From assembly GCA_035582835.1 (NCBI GenBank), contig JAYKAV010003044.1, positions 1,278,015 through 1,342,014 on the forward strand: a DNA stretch of 64,000 nucleotides, given 5' to 3'. The notes under the pieces are model-generated. The model saw only the letters and a list, made by a program, of their open reading frames with translations. It did not search any database and was not told the origin of the DNA. Of this stretch, positions 1-14,487 are shown piece by piece (position 1 is the first letter of the stretch; the number at the start of each line of letters is the position of its first letter). A program made the position numbers and the translations under genes. Origin of the DNA: Phoebastria nigripes. Taxonomy: Eukaryota > Chordata > Aves > Procellariiformes > Diomedeidae.

Positions 1-3000
1 CCTCCTGAATGTATACTAAACATGTCAAGTAACACCATGTGATTCTTTTTGAAAAACAGTTTACAAGCTGGCATTCTCCAGCTGCAGTTAACCCTAATTT
101 GATTACATTACCGAGACAGATCACAATGAGCTTATGTAAATAGTAACGTTATCCATTCATTCCGTGAGCTCAGATAAACTGTCATTTTAAAAAAAAAAAA
201 AAACCAAACCCAAAACTTAAATAGGCATGGCTTGATGCAGTCAGCAAACTCTAACAGCAAAGAAGATGACAGACTAGAACCTGCCCCTGTTGTATCACTG
301 TGAATCTTGATTTTTAAGAAATATTTCCACGTCTGCTCCAAGTTGGAAACAGAAGAGAATGCCCAATAATTCCACAGAAGTCGGTATGCAGATAACAGTA
401 CTTTTTTCAAGAACTTGTTCTTCATTATCATCTGACTCTTTAGTAAAACCTCAATACATCACCGTTGAAGTCAGTAAGACTGAAAGCTAAGCAAGCACTT
501 CAATGTTTAAATCAGTGCCCAGGTATCTGCTCTCGAAGCCCGCACTTCCCAAGCCACCCTGCTCTATGCCCGCTCTGTAGAGCCCCTTGCACCCCCCGTG
601 CCTGGTCAGCATGACGGGGACATCACTTTCAACTCTGGAACCCAGGTTGTGCCACCCGCGCTGTCTTAAACCTGCCTCTTCTTCAGGGAACACCATGCAG
701 CCAGATCATAAAAAAAACTATCTTGAAAACACTTATTTTGCCTTAAATTAGCTGAGGGATTCTGATTCTTACGTGCGCGCAAGTTCACGTTAATACTTCA
801 GATGAAATCACAGGCTATGTCCCCGCTGTGCCTAATTTGCTGTTGTTAATAGGTAAGTAACCCTGCTTGACTGAGATGCGATGACTATACTGTCTGCATG
901 ATCACCCAGTGCACATGTGAACAATATGACATGCACAGCAAACATTTTTTTCCAGACAGCTCGTTACAGGCTTTAAAAAATGTCTCGGCTGTGCTACTGA
1001 GAAACATTCATACCAGCACAGCAATCATGCCAACCTGATACTGTGCAACCCTGATCGGTATCTGCCACCTCCAGGACATGGTCTCTAAGTAGGTAAAGCC
1101 NTCTGAACAGCTGTGATCCGCACCAGTTAGAACAAAACACGGAGCTACCTCTCCTCTCCAGCACACAGACAGCAGCTCAAGTATTCACCTACTTTCTGCA
1201 CCTCTATTCCAATTCGGCTCAGAAGAGAACACTGTTATTAAGCTACAAATCTTGTTCTTCATAATTTCCATTAATTATTCCTTTAAAAGTTTTATCCTGC
1301 AAAGTCCTCAGAGTGCTGGCCCTGACCCAGTCAGATATTTAAGCAAGCAGTATCAGTGAAATTAATAGAAACAGAAATGTTTGCATACGTAAGTGCTTTT
1401 CTGGACGGAGGCCAGGAGCGCAAAGCACCTTGTGGGACACAGCCCTCCAGCACAGAGCATCAAACTCCTCTCAGGTACTCGGTAGACATTCCCACCTCCA
1501 GATGCCTTGCACTGTGCTGCAGCACCTCGGTCTCCACAGGAGAACTGACGGTGTTCAGGACACTCCCCTTGTAGCAGTTCCAGCAGACGCTGGAGTTGGG
1601 ATATGGGGGTTTTGGTATGAAAAAATGAATCTTCTTTTCAACTGTCTGCTAGTANGTGTTGGCTCACTTGGCTCTAACACGTACAGAGATTCTTTACAAC
1701 TTTATGCCTGTCTCTGTCTGGCTTTAGCAAACATCACAACATTCTCACTCCCTGGTGCCCAAGGACAATTTTACAAAAAAAAAAAAAGCACGTGAAGTAT
1801 TTTTCATTGTTACTATTTGCTTGAGACGTGAAAAGCCATTACTCATTGTATTGACAAATGCTGTTGCTGCAGCAGTAAAGAGCTAATCAACTCTGCCATT
1901 AACAGCTCTGTAGATTGCAAATAGCAAATGCACAAGCAGGAAAGGGTTTGTTTATTTATTAACAATTTGCCAATTTTGAAGTTAAACTAAAAAGCTGATC
2001 TGTGCAAAATGTAGCACTGGCACAACAGCTGTTGCTTTTCTAGTTCTTCCATGAAGTTTGGCATTATATATAAAAGTCTTCTATAGCATATAGCCAAGTT
2101 ATCAAAAACTCACTGCTGCTTTGCAGCAACTCNTCCTATCACATAGTCTAGATACATCAGTAACCAAATACGAACATTATCCTGGATACCACAGAACTTC
2201 AAAATGGCACACAGAACCAATACAAAATCTGTTGAACTAATCTGCAAACAATCATTACATAAATATAAAAAATTAAGCAGTAAATTTTGTAAGCTCTGAA
2301 CTCTCTGTGGAAGAAAAATATCTACTTGAAAAGCCTATAAATTGAGGTCCAAAGACTGAGTTGCCTGAAGTTATATGGTAGATCAGAAGCAAAATTCTGA
2401 ACCTTTTGCCCTCGATAACAGACTATGGAGCCTCCCAATTGAATAAACTGGAATAATTAATAATCTGATCTATTGTCACCAAAGCTATCAAGTCCTGAAA
2501 TACAAATGGAACGATCAGCTCTCTTCTCTGCATGAATGTTATATGGATGGCCACGCAGTGCTTCATGAGCCGCAACAGCTTGTGCAAAAAGCATTAAGGG
2601 TGTTAATCCAGTTCGTGATGTTATTTGAGTATTGGCAGGGAATGAGCTGGCTTAATATTAATTTTAATCCAGATGCTTTCTGTGTAAACGTTTTCACCTG
2701 TAGTTTGCATATCTGTTTTTACCTTCCAGCACAAAGAGACACTCTTCATCTGAGCTTCCTGAAGTTCCTTAAACACTGTAATGATTAATGCCCATTTTTG
2801 ATACTTGGTCCTTTTATCTTTCTAAATATAACATCACTCGGCTAGGAAGGCCTTGCCCAGGAATGCCTTTAAAACATGATCATCCCAAGACCCCCCAAGG
2901 TGGAGCTATGGAAAAGGTCAGAAATTATATATGCTGATGTAGGCCAAATGAGTTGATTAAAAAGCACTATAATGCTATTTGTGCATACAAGATTAACTCT

Positions 3001-6000
3001 GTTGGTAACAGACCTCGAAGGAATGTGGGTTCATGAGGACAGAAGAACCATGTGAGCATGGTATTAAAGAAAATACATATAAAATACACATAAAGCTAAT
3101 CTGGGATTGCCAGGTTTACATTGTGTTTCCTTTCTGTCATTTGGTTTTCCACTGGGAAGCTGTCCCATCGCTGCACAAACTGCTAAAGAGTAAGCCTATT
3201 CAAACCCTTCAACCTCCTTTGCAGTTCGGAGCAAGGAGGATGAGCAAGACAAGCTTTTGAAAACTGCAAATAGCATGGCATGGGCTCACCCTGCCATGAG
3301 GCGGTGAGCATGTTGTTAAACTTTGCATTCAGGAGCCGGAACAGTCCTTTAAAACACATCAGCTAACAACCCTACAATAGCTAAGTCACAGAGATGATGT
3401 TCTTTCATAGTAAAGCCAGAGGGAGAAGGAACCCACAGAAAACCATTTCAGCACTTACGAATTTTTTCTATTAGCCATATTTTTAAAATACAGGGATTTT
3501 ATAGCACTTTCTGGCCAACAATTTACCAAAATTTTACATTTTCTACTGTAAGTAAATTTGTGAAGCCCTATTAACTTGAGGAAATTTTCAATATCCTGCC
3601 TTGGGAATTTGAAACGAATGTGCCTGGAATTAAGAGGAAAGGGAGGAAATTCTTCCTCTTGTCTGAGAGGAAGAATTTCCTTTCCTGGCTGGTGAGCGAA
3701 GGAGGATGAACAGCACTACTCTGACTGGCAAGAAACAAGCCAAGGGCTGAAAAGAGTATAAAGAATAAACCAACCATTCACTGCTAAGGGCAACCCCAGC
3801 ACAATTGGGAACACTGTAGAGCAGCCAAACTGTGGTTTGTGGACCAGTAACAGTCTGCAAAGCCGTGGTATGCACTCCACAGACCATTTTATAACCATTT
3901 ATTTTTCAGTTGAAAGTCTGAACAAAAAGGTGGTACAGTGCTGCATGAAAAATGTTCAAAATTAGGAGGGATCCGTGGCCCAAAATTTCTGGTAATCTGC
4001 CGCAGGGAACACCTCTGCACTTGCTCATGCCTTATGTCCTGTATGGCTTTACACAGGGATTTTTCCTGTTTGCCAACTTTCAGGAGAACAAAATGCAGTT
4101 TACAGAGGTGAATCATTACAGGTTATTCCAAAGGGTGTTCAAAAGAAAGGAACATCCTAAGTCATCTTTTAGTAAGAAATAGCATCTTCTTATCACACGA
4201 AACAAGCTTCTATGCATCCAGAAAGGTGCAGGGAAATGTCAGGGGTAGTTAATGTTAAGAAGAATGAATGTCAAACATTAGGAATATGTTTAAGAACAAA
4301 GACTGCAAGAAAGAAAATAAACATGCAATTTACATACATGGTATCGCAACTTCTGTATCACTTTTTAAAGACGTAACTCCTCCATGACATTGTGATCGAG
4401 TTCAACTGCAAATACCAGGAAGTTAAACAGAATCTAATGGAGAGCATTTGTAATAACTTCAATAAGCTGAGGACTTGAGACTTTCAGCCAAGACAAATAA
4501 GAGAGGGTACTGATTAGTAAATGTCACCGTTTCTCTTGCCAAGCACTCAGGGACTGGTGATAGGAGAGTATTAAATATAATCTCACAGTCTTTAGGGGCT
4601 CTTTGATTTTATATTGCATTCTTATCGGGTTCTTAAAGTCCAGTGTTAATGAGCATGAGAAATGCTCTTGATAGTTTGGCAGTTTTGCTAAAAGAAAACG
4701 TATTTCATTCATTACATGTGTTCCTTGGATCCAAGTTAGAGATGCATTTCCCTTTCGTATGGCGCCACATCTAACCTCCCCCTATTCTTCTTCTCCATTT
4801 CAGCAATCCAACATCACCTTTAGCAACCATCTATTTACTATTACTATTCGAAGAAAATTGTTTTTACCAACTACAGAGAACGAGATCTTTAAGGACCCTG
4901 GAGCAGAAACGAAACATTTACATAGGAAGTGCACACCCATTGCATCCCCCTTTTGCAATACATAGTGATTCTTGAAAGAAGAGTAAGTCCCAGTTAATAA
5001 TGTAAGCCTGTAAGNCTTTTGTCTAGTATTTTGCTCGCTTCTTGAAACACCTCACAGAAAAGAAATATGTAACAGTACACATGAGAAAAAAAAAGTTTAA
5101 ATCAATTATGATTTTCTTTTTAAAATACCCTTACAAATACTATCTTGAACTCCCTTCTTCCTGAAGGGAAATTCCAGTATAAAACTGAATTCTGAAAAGA
5201 TGAAAGGGACACGTCTCTCTCTGTCTAGTGCTGAGCAGTGTGTACAGTCTAAGGATTAAAACAGAAGTTGTATTGAATTGTATCTGTGTTTATTCAGTTT
5301 GTTCATCTTCAAACCTGGGAACATGCCTAGCAGACTTTTATGCTAAATAAAATATGAGATCCTCTGACACAATGTGCTTCTGAACTGCAAACCAGTTANA
5401 TCTTCACTCTAACCATAGAGAAAAGAGTAGTAGAACAGAAGCTTAGGGTCATCAACTCTAAATTCTGTCTGCCACAGAACTACATAACACAATCACTTAA
5501 TGTATCTAGAGCTATTTATTATCTGAGCAAAAAATGATCTTGAAGAGTGAAGTGTAATGTTTTGGTTAACAGATAAAGCTCTGCTGTTTGCAGCAATGTA
5601 AATGGATTGGACGGTTAGCTTTAGTCATATATGATCCATCTATCTTTTGTTCTCGACCCTTTTTAGTTATAAAAATGACCTTGATATTGACAGAATAATA
5701 TAAGTGAACTTCCTCTGTACTTCATATATTGATAACCTGTTTGTTAAGATGATCAGTAATAATCATAAGTAAATAAAGAGAGATCATACATCTTCTTGTA
5801 ATGGCAATGCTGACATGCACTTGATCTGACGTATGGGGACCTCTGGGCTTCAGCTGAAGAGCTCATACTTCATATTAAATTGCAGCCTTTCTATCCAGGA
5901 CACACATTGACATATAAATCTATATAAGGCAATGCACTCAAATCTTAGTATCTAATCATACCTGTTACGACTAGGATATCTTAGAAAATACCCTCAAAGG

Positions 6001-8689
6001 GAAGAAGTGTATTGAAATGCATTCAACAAATATACCATCTAGTCCCTAGAATAATTCATTATTCTAACACCGGTCATTTATGCCTCCCTTTGGGTGAGGT
6101 TCATATACAGCTAATCGACTGATTTGCCTCATTCTTGATATCACTGGGGCGGCATTCATTTCCAATTCTGTTGGCAAGACTTTCAGAAACTCCCTTCAGT
6201 GGCAGAGGTTAAGTACCTTCAAACCTATATGGCAACATCAACACCATTTCTTCTTTCTTACAAAATCCCCTTCATCATAGACAAAGTCTTGCCATTGATG
6301 CTGAAACTGATTGGCACCAATATTGTAGGAAACAGGAAAGTCTCAGCACTTCAATCTCTCCATGCGTACAGTTGCCAAAGAGAAGGACTAGGATTAGATG
6401 GACCAAGGTAAAAGATTTTCTTCTTCAGGTCTCAAGATACAGAGCAGGGCCAGCTGGCTTTGGCTTCTCCCGTCACCCATGCTGAATGATACAGCCTCCA
6501 TCCTTATTTAAATGTAATAATTATACAATTAAGAATTTGAGAAAGAACAGAGAAAAATTACCTCATTTCATTCTCTTCCTCACAGCCTAAAAAGACACCG
6601 ATAAGAATTATGAATTGTTTTACCACATTTAAAGAATATATAATGGACAAATTTTTTCATAGGCATGCTCGCCTGTCTTGGTTCAAAAGCCAAGTCTTTT
6701 CTCTGCCCAAGTAACACACAACTTTGCTGAGCTCACTGAAAGTGTTCTAGTTCCCCTCATGCAAGCATGTCAAATCACAAGCACAAACATAAAAGCCAAC
6801 TTGCAATTCACTGCATACAGAATTTGCCAAAAATCCAGCTCAATAAACTGCATCTATATCTAGAGCTTATCCTCAGTTCCATCAAAATAATGGCCTTCAA
6901 TGTAACCATAGTAGTGCACCAAAGCTAAATAGCTAAGCTGTGACATGTAGATTTTTGATCATTAATCACACTTGAAGGAAAATAAAGCCAATATGCAACG
7001 TTCCCACCAATTTCAAAAGTCTAAAGTGGGAAATGCACTGTCTCATTTAGCAGCTTAGTTTTGCTGCTCACACTGTGAAAGGAACGAATGAAAACAGCAG
7101 CCTTCCTAATAGCTGGTACCGTCCAGGGGGAGTGTAGGCTGTCTGGGAATGTATCCCTGCCTGGCACTCAGACAGAAAGGATGGGATATGTCAATTTGAT
7201 ACCCATCAGCAGGATAACCTAACTGTCACTTTAACATGACAAGGTCATAGTCAGTCAGTGTGATGCAGTAAGAAAAATGGCCCATTAAAGCCTGAGAAGA
7301 ACTGGAAGAGAAACATAAGGCTGATTATGAGATGTTCGAGTCCTATTTATTTTAGTGGAAGATGCAGATATTCAGTGCTCCTTTGCAGGGACGATCTTTT
7401 ATGAAAGAAAAATAAGACGACGGTGACTAGCGTAACCACCACGGGTGCCTGCCACAGAGAGCTTGAAGGAAGTTTACATTATGGAACTCTGATTTAATTT
7501 AGCAAAATAAGTCTTTGATAAACTGAAGATATGAAGAGCCTTGCATGGGCTCTAAACAGGAGGGGAATTTTCTGTACTAGTGTGTTTCTTTCGTGGTATG
7601 ATCTGTGTTAACCACCAGGAACAGTTTCTGCTATTGTATATGCCACTCTTTTGCCACTTGTCCTCAAGACGCGCTGCCNCTCAAATACGGAGTAAGTACT
7701 TATTCTGAGTTGGTAAGTTAACTCGGAGAGGAATTCCCTGTAGTAACATTCTGTGCAAGAGAACAATAGAGGGACAGAAAAGGGCACTCTGTCTTCCTTT
7801 TTTCGGAAGTAATATTAAGCAAATGATACTCTCTATAAAGAAAAGTTAATACGGAATTATTCTGTGGACTAACTTCAGACATCAGCACAATCAGTTTCTT
7901 ATTTAAAAAGCATACAGTGTTGTTTTATCTGAATTGATAGGGGGTGCCAGGTGAGTTCCCTTTTAAGAGCTGTAGAAACAATCTCAGACAGAACTGGATA
8001 ATATTATGCTTGGAATGATAATATTGTGTTTGGAAAAGGTCAATATTTTATATAATCAGCCAGACAGAGAGTGGGTGGCAATTTCAATGCATTTTCTTGA
8101 GACAGGAATTCACGGAGTCCAAATGGAAATAAGTTTCTGGTTTTTTCTTGGGCTGCTGATGTCTTCCACAGGTAGGAATTTGTGTTTAGAGTGTTCAAGG
8201 GCATGATATAATAGAGCTGGGTATAGCTCCAGTGCTTCTTTGGAAGGAATGCCATCTTGAGTGTGTATAGCTTCACTTTGCATCCAGTTTGTAATCCGGC
8301 TACATTTCAGGAATTGACAAATCAGAGAATTACAACTGCAAGCTAAAAAAATTAAACCTAAGGTAATCTTTAATCTTTAGAGCATCTGTATAAACAATAA
8401 ACACTTCTCAAAATAAATCTATGACAGCGTATCATATGGTATGCTGTGTATCATGAGCTTAGCAGGAAGCATGCAGTTTTCACTTTCTGAAGTATACAAA
8501 ACAGTTACTGAGACATAATACTTCATGGCTACAAGACCGTTAGTTGGTTTGGTCCCATTTCCAAAACTTCCTACAACAAAGGTAGTAAAAAGAATTCAAG
8601 AGTGAGAGAGAACTTTTATCTATGTAGATATTTGGCATCTGTCCCAAGTAAGCTTCTAGAAAGGATGGAACCTTAAAAGTAAATCCCTC

Positions 8690-8710
8690 AAAAGCCTCTC
8701 AAAGGCTTTT
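8690..8710. repeat. 8-bp inverted repeat
   Basis: AAAAGCCT (8690-8697) and AGGCTTTT (8703-8710) pair exactly around a CTCAA loop. A stem this short can easily arise by chance in 64 kb. It is listed because it lies within 500 bases of the longer hairpin at 9114. Confidence 0.7.
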
Positions 8711-9113
8711 TAAGTAATTCCTGGGAGAGAAGACTAAAACCTCCTGGTTAGAAGTGGAAGGATGCACTGAGCCTCTCAAGAACTTCAAAGATGAAGGAAT
8801 GTGAAGATTTGAGCTCATTAGGATCCCTTACACTATGAATGCCACGAGCACCTCTTCCACCGAGTTCCAGGCAGTGTATTCTGGCCAGACAAGCTTCTGC
8901 ACTCTCTACACAAGGTGGGAGACATCCATCTCAGAAGCTCAAATCTGCTGCTTTCTTTTTCCAATATAGCATCAGAGAAAGACTAACCACAGCTGAAAAC
9001 CTCCCTCAACTGTTGCCAGATGTAGCTCAATACCTCTCTGTACCACACACTGTACTGGAGACAAATTCTGGCCCTGGACAAGCCATCTTGAATTGTGGCA
9101 GTATGAGTAAGAT

Positions 9114-9139
9114 ACAGAAGCTTTTGCTTAAGCTTCTGT
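9114..9139. repeat. Perfect 10-bp inverted repeat (hairpin)
   Basis: ACAGAAGCTT (9114-9123) and AAGCTTCTGT (9130-9139) are exact reverse complements with a six-base spacer (TTGCTT). Each arm contains an AAGCTT half. The stem is too short for a microRNA precursor and no T-run follows it. No role is assigned. Confidence 0.85.
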
Positions 9140-12100
9140 CCCCACACTGAATCCCACAGGAAAAGCACTGAGGATCTTTTTCTTTCCCTTCCCTTTGTTT
9201 CAGTTATGGTACCAGGTATAGCTTGGCACCTACCTTTGCCTTTTCCAGTGAATCAAAGTGAAGAAAGGAGGCCTGAAGACTAGAACCAGCAACTGACTGT
9301 CAGCACAAGTGCCACACCACGAGAAAAGATGCAGCGCCGAACTGTACTGAATGCTTTGTGCTCTGGTCTTACCGTAAATGGCAATCAGATATCTTTATTG
9401 TCTATGTTCCCCATCATATATTTTTCTTTTCTCCAAACTGAACAGTTCTACACTTAGTCTTTTCCAGAGGGTCTTTCCACACCATAACTCATTCTTCTGC
9501 TCTGCCCTTGAACCTCCTTCTGCCAAAGCATAATCTGGGGCACCACTCAGATGGTTTTCTGGGGCAATGGCATCCTCCTATCTGTTTATATAACAATTCT
9601 CTTTTCAATGTGACTTGAAAGAATGTGTTCTTTACACATTCTCACATTGTATCTGCTTTTCCAGACAGCTGCTGAACTCACAGCAGAGAGTTTCAGGCAT
9701 TGGGGGCGGGGGGCTTTAAAAGTACATACACTAATAAAGCGATGAGATACATGAAAACTGAGATGGACAGTAACACAACACAACACAGCTTCAAAGTCTC
9801 ACAAACCACAAAAAACACCGTATGTTCTGTTTTCTACAGTGCTTTAATACACCCCTGATTATCAGAAAGCTCCTTCTGAACATGAGGCTACAATTCTTTA
9901 ATTTTCTTTGCTGCATTCTTCTTACCAGCTTTTCCAGATGAGCTGCCAGAGGTGTGAGGGCAACATACCCTCAACAGCAAGATCACAGTGTCAATGCAAC
10001 AGAGGATCAAGAGTGATGACTGATGACTGGTAACACCACCAGTCACAACAGGCTCCACTGCAAGAGAAAGCCTACTATATACTGAGCCTCCAGAAAACAT
10101 ACAGGGTTTTAAAATGTGACCTCTCCTTTAAGCACCAAACTGTCACTTCCTGCGTGAATTCTGGATTTGGGGTGATTGCAAATGATAGGATCCAGAAAGT
10201 TAAGATCTGTCTCTGCAACTATACCAGGAGATCCTGCTGCACTGCTGCAGAGGTATACGGATCACCTGGAACACAATTGGGATCCATCTGTCTGGTACAG
10301 GCGTACGTGTGCTGGAGCAAACAAGGTTTGCTCATTCTTTAAGAACGCCAGAAGCACCTACCCTCTCCACCAGGACCACTTCTGGCCTCCAAGACAGAAA
10401 TGGGCTTTTATTCCCCAAGAGAGAGGCAAGCCCTAATCTAGACAGAACACTGATTAAAAGAGCCAATGAATAACTAGAGAAATGAGCTTATAAATACAGT
10501 AAGCACTTCATTTCTTGAGGTCGGAGAACTTGACCATTATATGTCTGCTCACGTTTTCTTGATTAGACATCTTCTCAGTAAAAAGACCTCACAGCCAGCC
10601 ACTTCAAAAAGACACCTGCCAAAACGCTTCCCCCTGCTTTGACCACAAGCTTCAAGCAATGGTCCCAGCTGTCAGAGTGTTTGCTCAGAAAATTCTGAAA
10701 TCTCTGCAAAAGACTTTCCTGAAGTAAGCCAAAATGGCTAAGAGATTTTTAAAAAAATTCCGTATGTTATCCTTAGTAACTCCGGTTGTTTGCTATCAGA
10801 ATTAAAATGGATTCTACATTTGGAGCTTCTTTCAGAACAGTACCAGAAAAAAAAGGAATTTTTTTTTCATTAAAAGTTTTGAAAAGCACACACAGCCCTC
10901 ACTGTTGTTAAACACTCCAAGTAGAGTTCTGAAGAAAATCTTGGGAGATCCAGCTCTGAGTATTGATTACAAGGAGTTTTTTAATCTTGTGCCAAAAGGA
11001 ACATTGAGGTTAAAAGATGGCTCCATACACGATCTTGCCAAATAGCATTTCTGTTTACGTCTTAAAAACTACCACCAATAGAACATAGACAAAATAATGT
11101 CCATAATGTATCCAGATGCTGGAAACTAAATGTATTTAAGCCATTGAAGAGGATTTAATGAAGTAAAGCATTTTTTTAACTGCCAGCCCAAAGTAAATAA
11201 TCACTGCTTTGAGTATAGTTAAGAGATCCTGTCTTACTCACCAAATCATCTGAATGTGCCATCAAGGAAACTGTCGCTTTGTGGGAATAACATAACAGCA
11301 GTTTAACATTCTCATAAACTTGGTTCTTGTCTTCCTCAACACCCTAAACCTCTTGGGACTGAGAAAGTGTAAAGCAAGCACTGCAAAAGCAACAAAACTC
11401 CCTAGTGCTTGTCAGTCTGTACTGCTGGGTCANCAGGGTCAATTGGTCCTGTTTTGACTTAAGGAAGGGAAGGATGAACTCATTAGCAAAAGGCTGCGGT
11501 GATTTCCCCCCATTTGCCCATGGCACCTGTTCGGACCAAGTTGGAAACGAACCAAAACCTGGCAAGTCNGACGGTCCTGGCTGCTCTTCCTCCCAGCACA
11601 AACAGATGAACAGCTGTAAAACGAATAGTGCGGCTTTTACACAGAAAAACACGATCATCCTCAATTGAACGTTCATATGTTTCTTGTTGAAGGCTATTTT
11701 ACTGCTTTGAATATTTGGCATCATACTGTAGATTGGGCTAACATTCAGACAGTTCCATATGGGACTTTGAGGCTTAGGATGAGTTTGTGGTGTCTTCAGT
11801 TTCTCANAAGACACCTCCTCACCACATCCTTCCATTCCAGGCTTCCTAAATATCACCACTGTATTGAAGATGTGCATTTTTATAATGCAGAAGTAATTTG
11901 CATTTAATTTTTTTTTTGTTTAAAACAATAAAATAATGATTTCTGGTATTAGGATAAGCAATGGAATAAAGCAGAGAAGCAAGGAAAAAAAACATACTAT
12001 ATTATATAATTACCTATTTTGCTACAGCCAAGGCTGTCAATTTGACTGTAAATTTATAATTCACAATTGTATATCCTCCTTCCCTAATTCAGGCATTCAG

Positions 12101-13066
12101 CCTTTTGGTTGGAAGAACATTAAAATTATATCCAAAGCAATAATCTGGCTGACACTGAGCTGGGACAGAAGCTCAACTTGATTAATCCCTCACCTTCAAA
12201 AGACTTACTTTTGTGCTCTCACTTTTGCCAGGAGTGTAATGACAGTGGCATTATCTGCCAGCCTATACGGTTTCTAAATTGTGTTTTGGTTCAAATAATA
12301 AAAAGTGAAAAGAGAACTTTACAACAACGTATCCAGGCTGTACTAGTTGGTGAAAGCACTAAGAGTTTAATTCACTCTTCTGAAAGTAAAAGATATTTAA
12401 GCAAGAGTCCTCAAAAACAAACAAACAAAAAAGGTAAAGTATCTGCTTGGACTGATGCATGATAAGCGCATGATTCAAACTAATACAGACAATTTAGTTT
12501 TTTGGAATAACTTATTCCANAACTCTAAGTTTTAAAAGTTTGGGGTTTTCACGTTCTTGAAAGCCTTCCAGGATATCTCAGGAACAGCTGTATACAACGC
12601 AACCCTGGCAGTCCTGGGGGCTTTCCCAACAAGCTCAACAGATATATCTACTCCGTTATTTTACTCAGACAGGACATTGGATGGTGTTCTGCAGGCATTC
12701 TACATGGAAACAATTCTTCAGGTGAAAAGGAACATTCCTCCTTTATCGGAAAATAAGCATGAGAGAACATTTCCATCCCTCTTTTGCTCTCAGAGCCTTC
12801 TGTCTATACAACCAGTGTAACTTTTATACTACTTTTCACCTTTCAGGATGCACAATGAAATAACCAGGTGAGCACAAACAATAAAATACAGCCAAAGAAG
12901 GAACAATCCAGCCTTACTTTTGGTTTTCTCTTGTGCATGTATGAAAAAAGATGATATTCTGTAGAGGGAGATTCGGCCCTGTAGAATTGCTGTCCTAAGT
13001 CACTTAAAAAGAATATACAAAGCAGCATTTGCAACATCATCTCATGAGCCATAACACTACAATTCA

Positions 13067-13096
13067 AGTTATATGCATTTGAGTTATATGCATTTA
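13067..13096 (+). repeat. Two tandem copies of a 15-base unit containing ATATGCAT
   Basis: AGTTATATGCATTT occurs at 13067-13080 and again at 13082-13095, a 15-base period with one variable base. ATGCAT is close to the POU/octamer core, and doubled ATGCAT sites can bind POU dimers. That function is an inference only. Confidence 0.8.
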
Positions 13097-13239
13097 TTTC
13101 TCACAGATTTCGTGCAATCTGGTTCAATTATGAATTTGACTGCTTTTCTGCAGAATATAAAATCCTTTTCCTTGCACTACATAATTGCGTTCCATGGCAG
13201 AACTGGTATTCATCATTGCCCTGCTGTCCCCTAGCCTAA

Positions 13240-13360
13240 AAGATAAAACATCCACAGGGTAATAAATGTCAAACTATGATTATTGATGCTTTCAATTAAA
13301 TTGATTATCTATTTGAGGTGCATAGCATGGTGATTTATTGCTGTCTCTTTACGTTGTACT
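13240..13360. promoter_or_regulatory. Candidate intronic regulatory stretch rich in homeodomain-type motifs
   Basis: Within about 100 bases there are ATGATTATTGATG, TTTCAATTAAATTGATTATC and a GTGATTTATTG element. These are TAAT/ATTA and TGAT-type cores typical of HOX, PBX and other homeodomain sites. The stretch is not low-complexity. PRDM16 introns in other vertebrates carry many conserved non-coding elements. Conservation cannot be seen from one sequence, so the call is tentative. Confidence 0.2.
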
Positions 13361-14487
13361 TGGCACAATGGCTTCCCTGAAAGGTGAGCATTTTGACTGT
13401 TTCAATAGATTTTCTATTAAATCTGATTTTTCAAAAGTGGCTCACAACCATCTCAGTGGTTAACTGAAATGGCACCTGATCGAGTCTGAAATACACTACC
13501 TGTTTTCTGTTATCTCCTGGAGCATGGAGGTTAGAAAGCAGTATGTGAAAACAGAAAAGGAAAACTTTCGTTTAAGTGTTAATAGAAGGACAGAATACAT
13601 CCTTGATTTACATCCCTCATTCAAAAACTTTTATTTACAGACTATATTAGACAAAAAGTGTGTGTAATCTTGAGCTTTGTCAAGTACTACCCACCTCAAC
13701 AGAGAGATGAGATGACCTTCGACTCGTCACTGGCATTGTGTTTTTATTAGTTTCAGATAACAGGAGCTATAAAATTCAAAGACATTTGCTCACCAATGAT
13801 AATCAGCAGCTGCTTCACAAACAAGGCTTTTGTTAGCTGCGTCATGGTTAAGGTGACACAAGTTGACCTTTATCTGATAATTTACTTAAAGAAATGCCTT
13901 ATGTGGCTGGACAACCTAATACCACCTTCCACTGCTGTTGTTTCTCCAAAGCACAGTACAGTTTGTTTCAGTCTGTTTCAAAAAGCAAATTTGGTTCAAA
14001 ACCAGGTATAGTCTCAGCAAGCTATGCATGTTTTGTGAAATGCAGGAAATTAGCATGAGAAAATCATAATTCTCTTAATGTGCTGTTCTTGCTGCCTATG
14101 AAGAAAAATATGTAAAACTTATCTTCAAGCAGGTAGACATAGAGAATCTCAGTAACAAACCCCACCATTTTCATGGGGAAAAAATTCGGTGCTGATAAGC
14201 CATTGACTTTAAATTCAAGACAGGGACAAATTTTTCTCCATTATTCCCCACACCTGCTATTTTCAAGTAATGGGGAAGCACCACGCCAGATAACCTTGTG
14301 ACTGAAGTTCCTGGTGCGACACTATGCCTGACCAAGTTTCCCACCATTTATTATCAGGAGCACCCAGGACAAAACACTGAAGCCCAACTGTGCTAGCTGA
14401 TACATAAAATACGAAGATGAGTCTGCCTAAAAGACCTTGCGAAATAAGTAAATGCAATAGATAAACAGTGAGAACAGAAAAAGAGAA

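Noticed and set aside
455..530. Possible extra copy of the palindromic sauropsid repeat (CCGTTGAAGTCAGTAAGACTG)
   Set aside because: Only the core phrase is similar. The flanks fit poorly and no inverted partner is present. A similar phrase near 36655 (GGACTTCAGTGAGATCTAAA) was also judged too weak.
11344..11877. 177-codon open frame on the minus strand
   Set aside because: It contains three N-derived X residues, any of which could hide a stop. No domain or paralogue is recognised, and shorter frames overlap it on the opposite strand.
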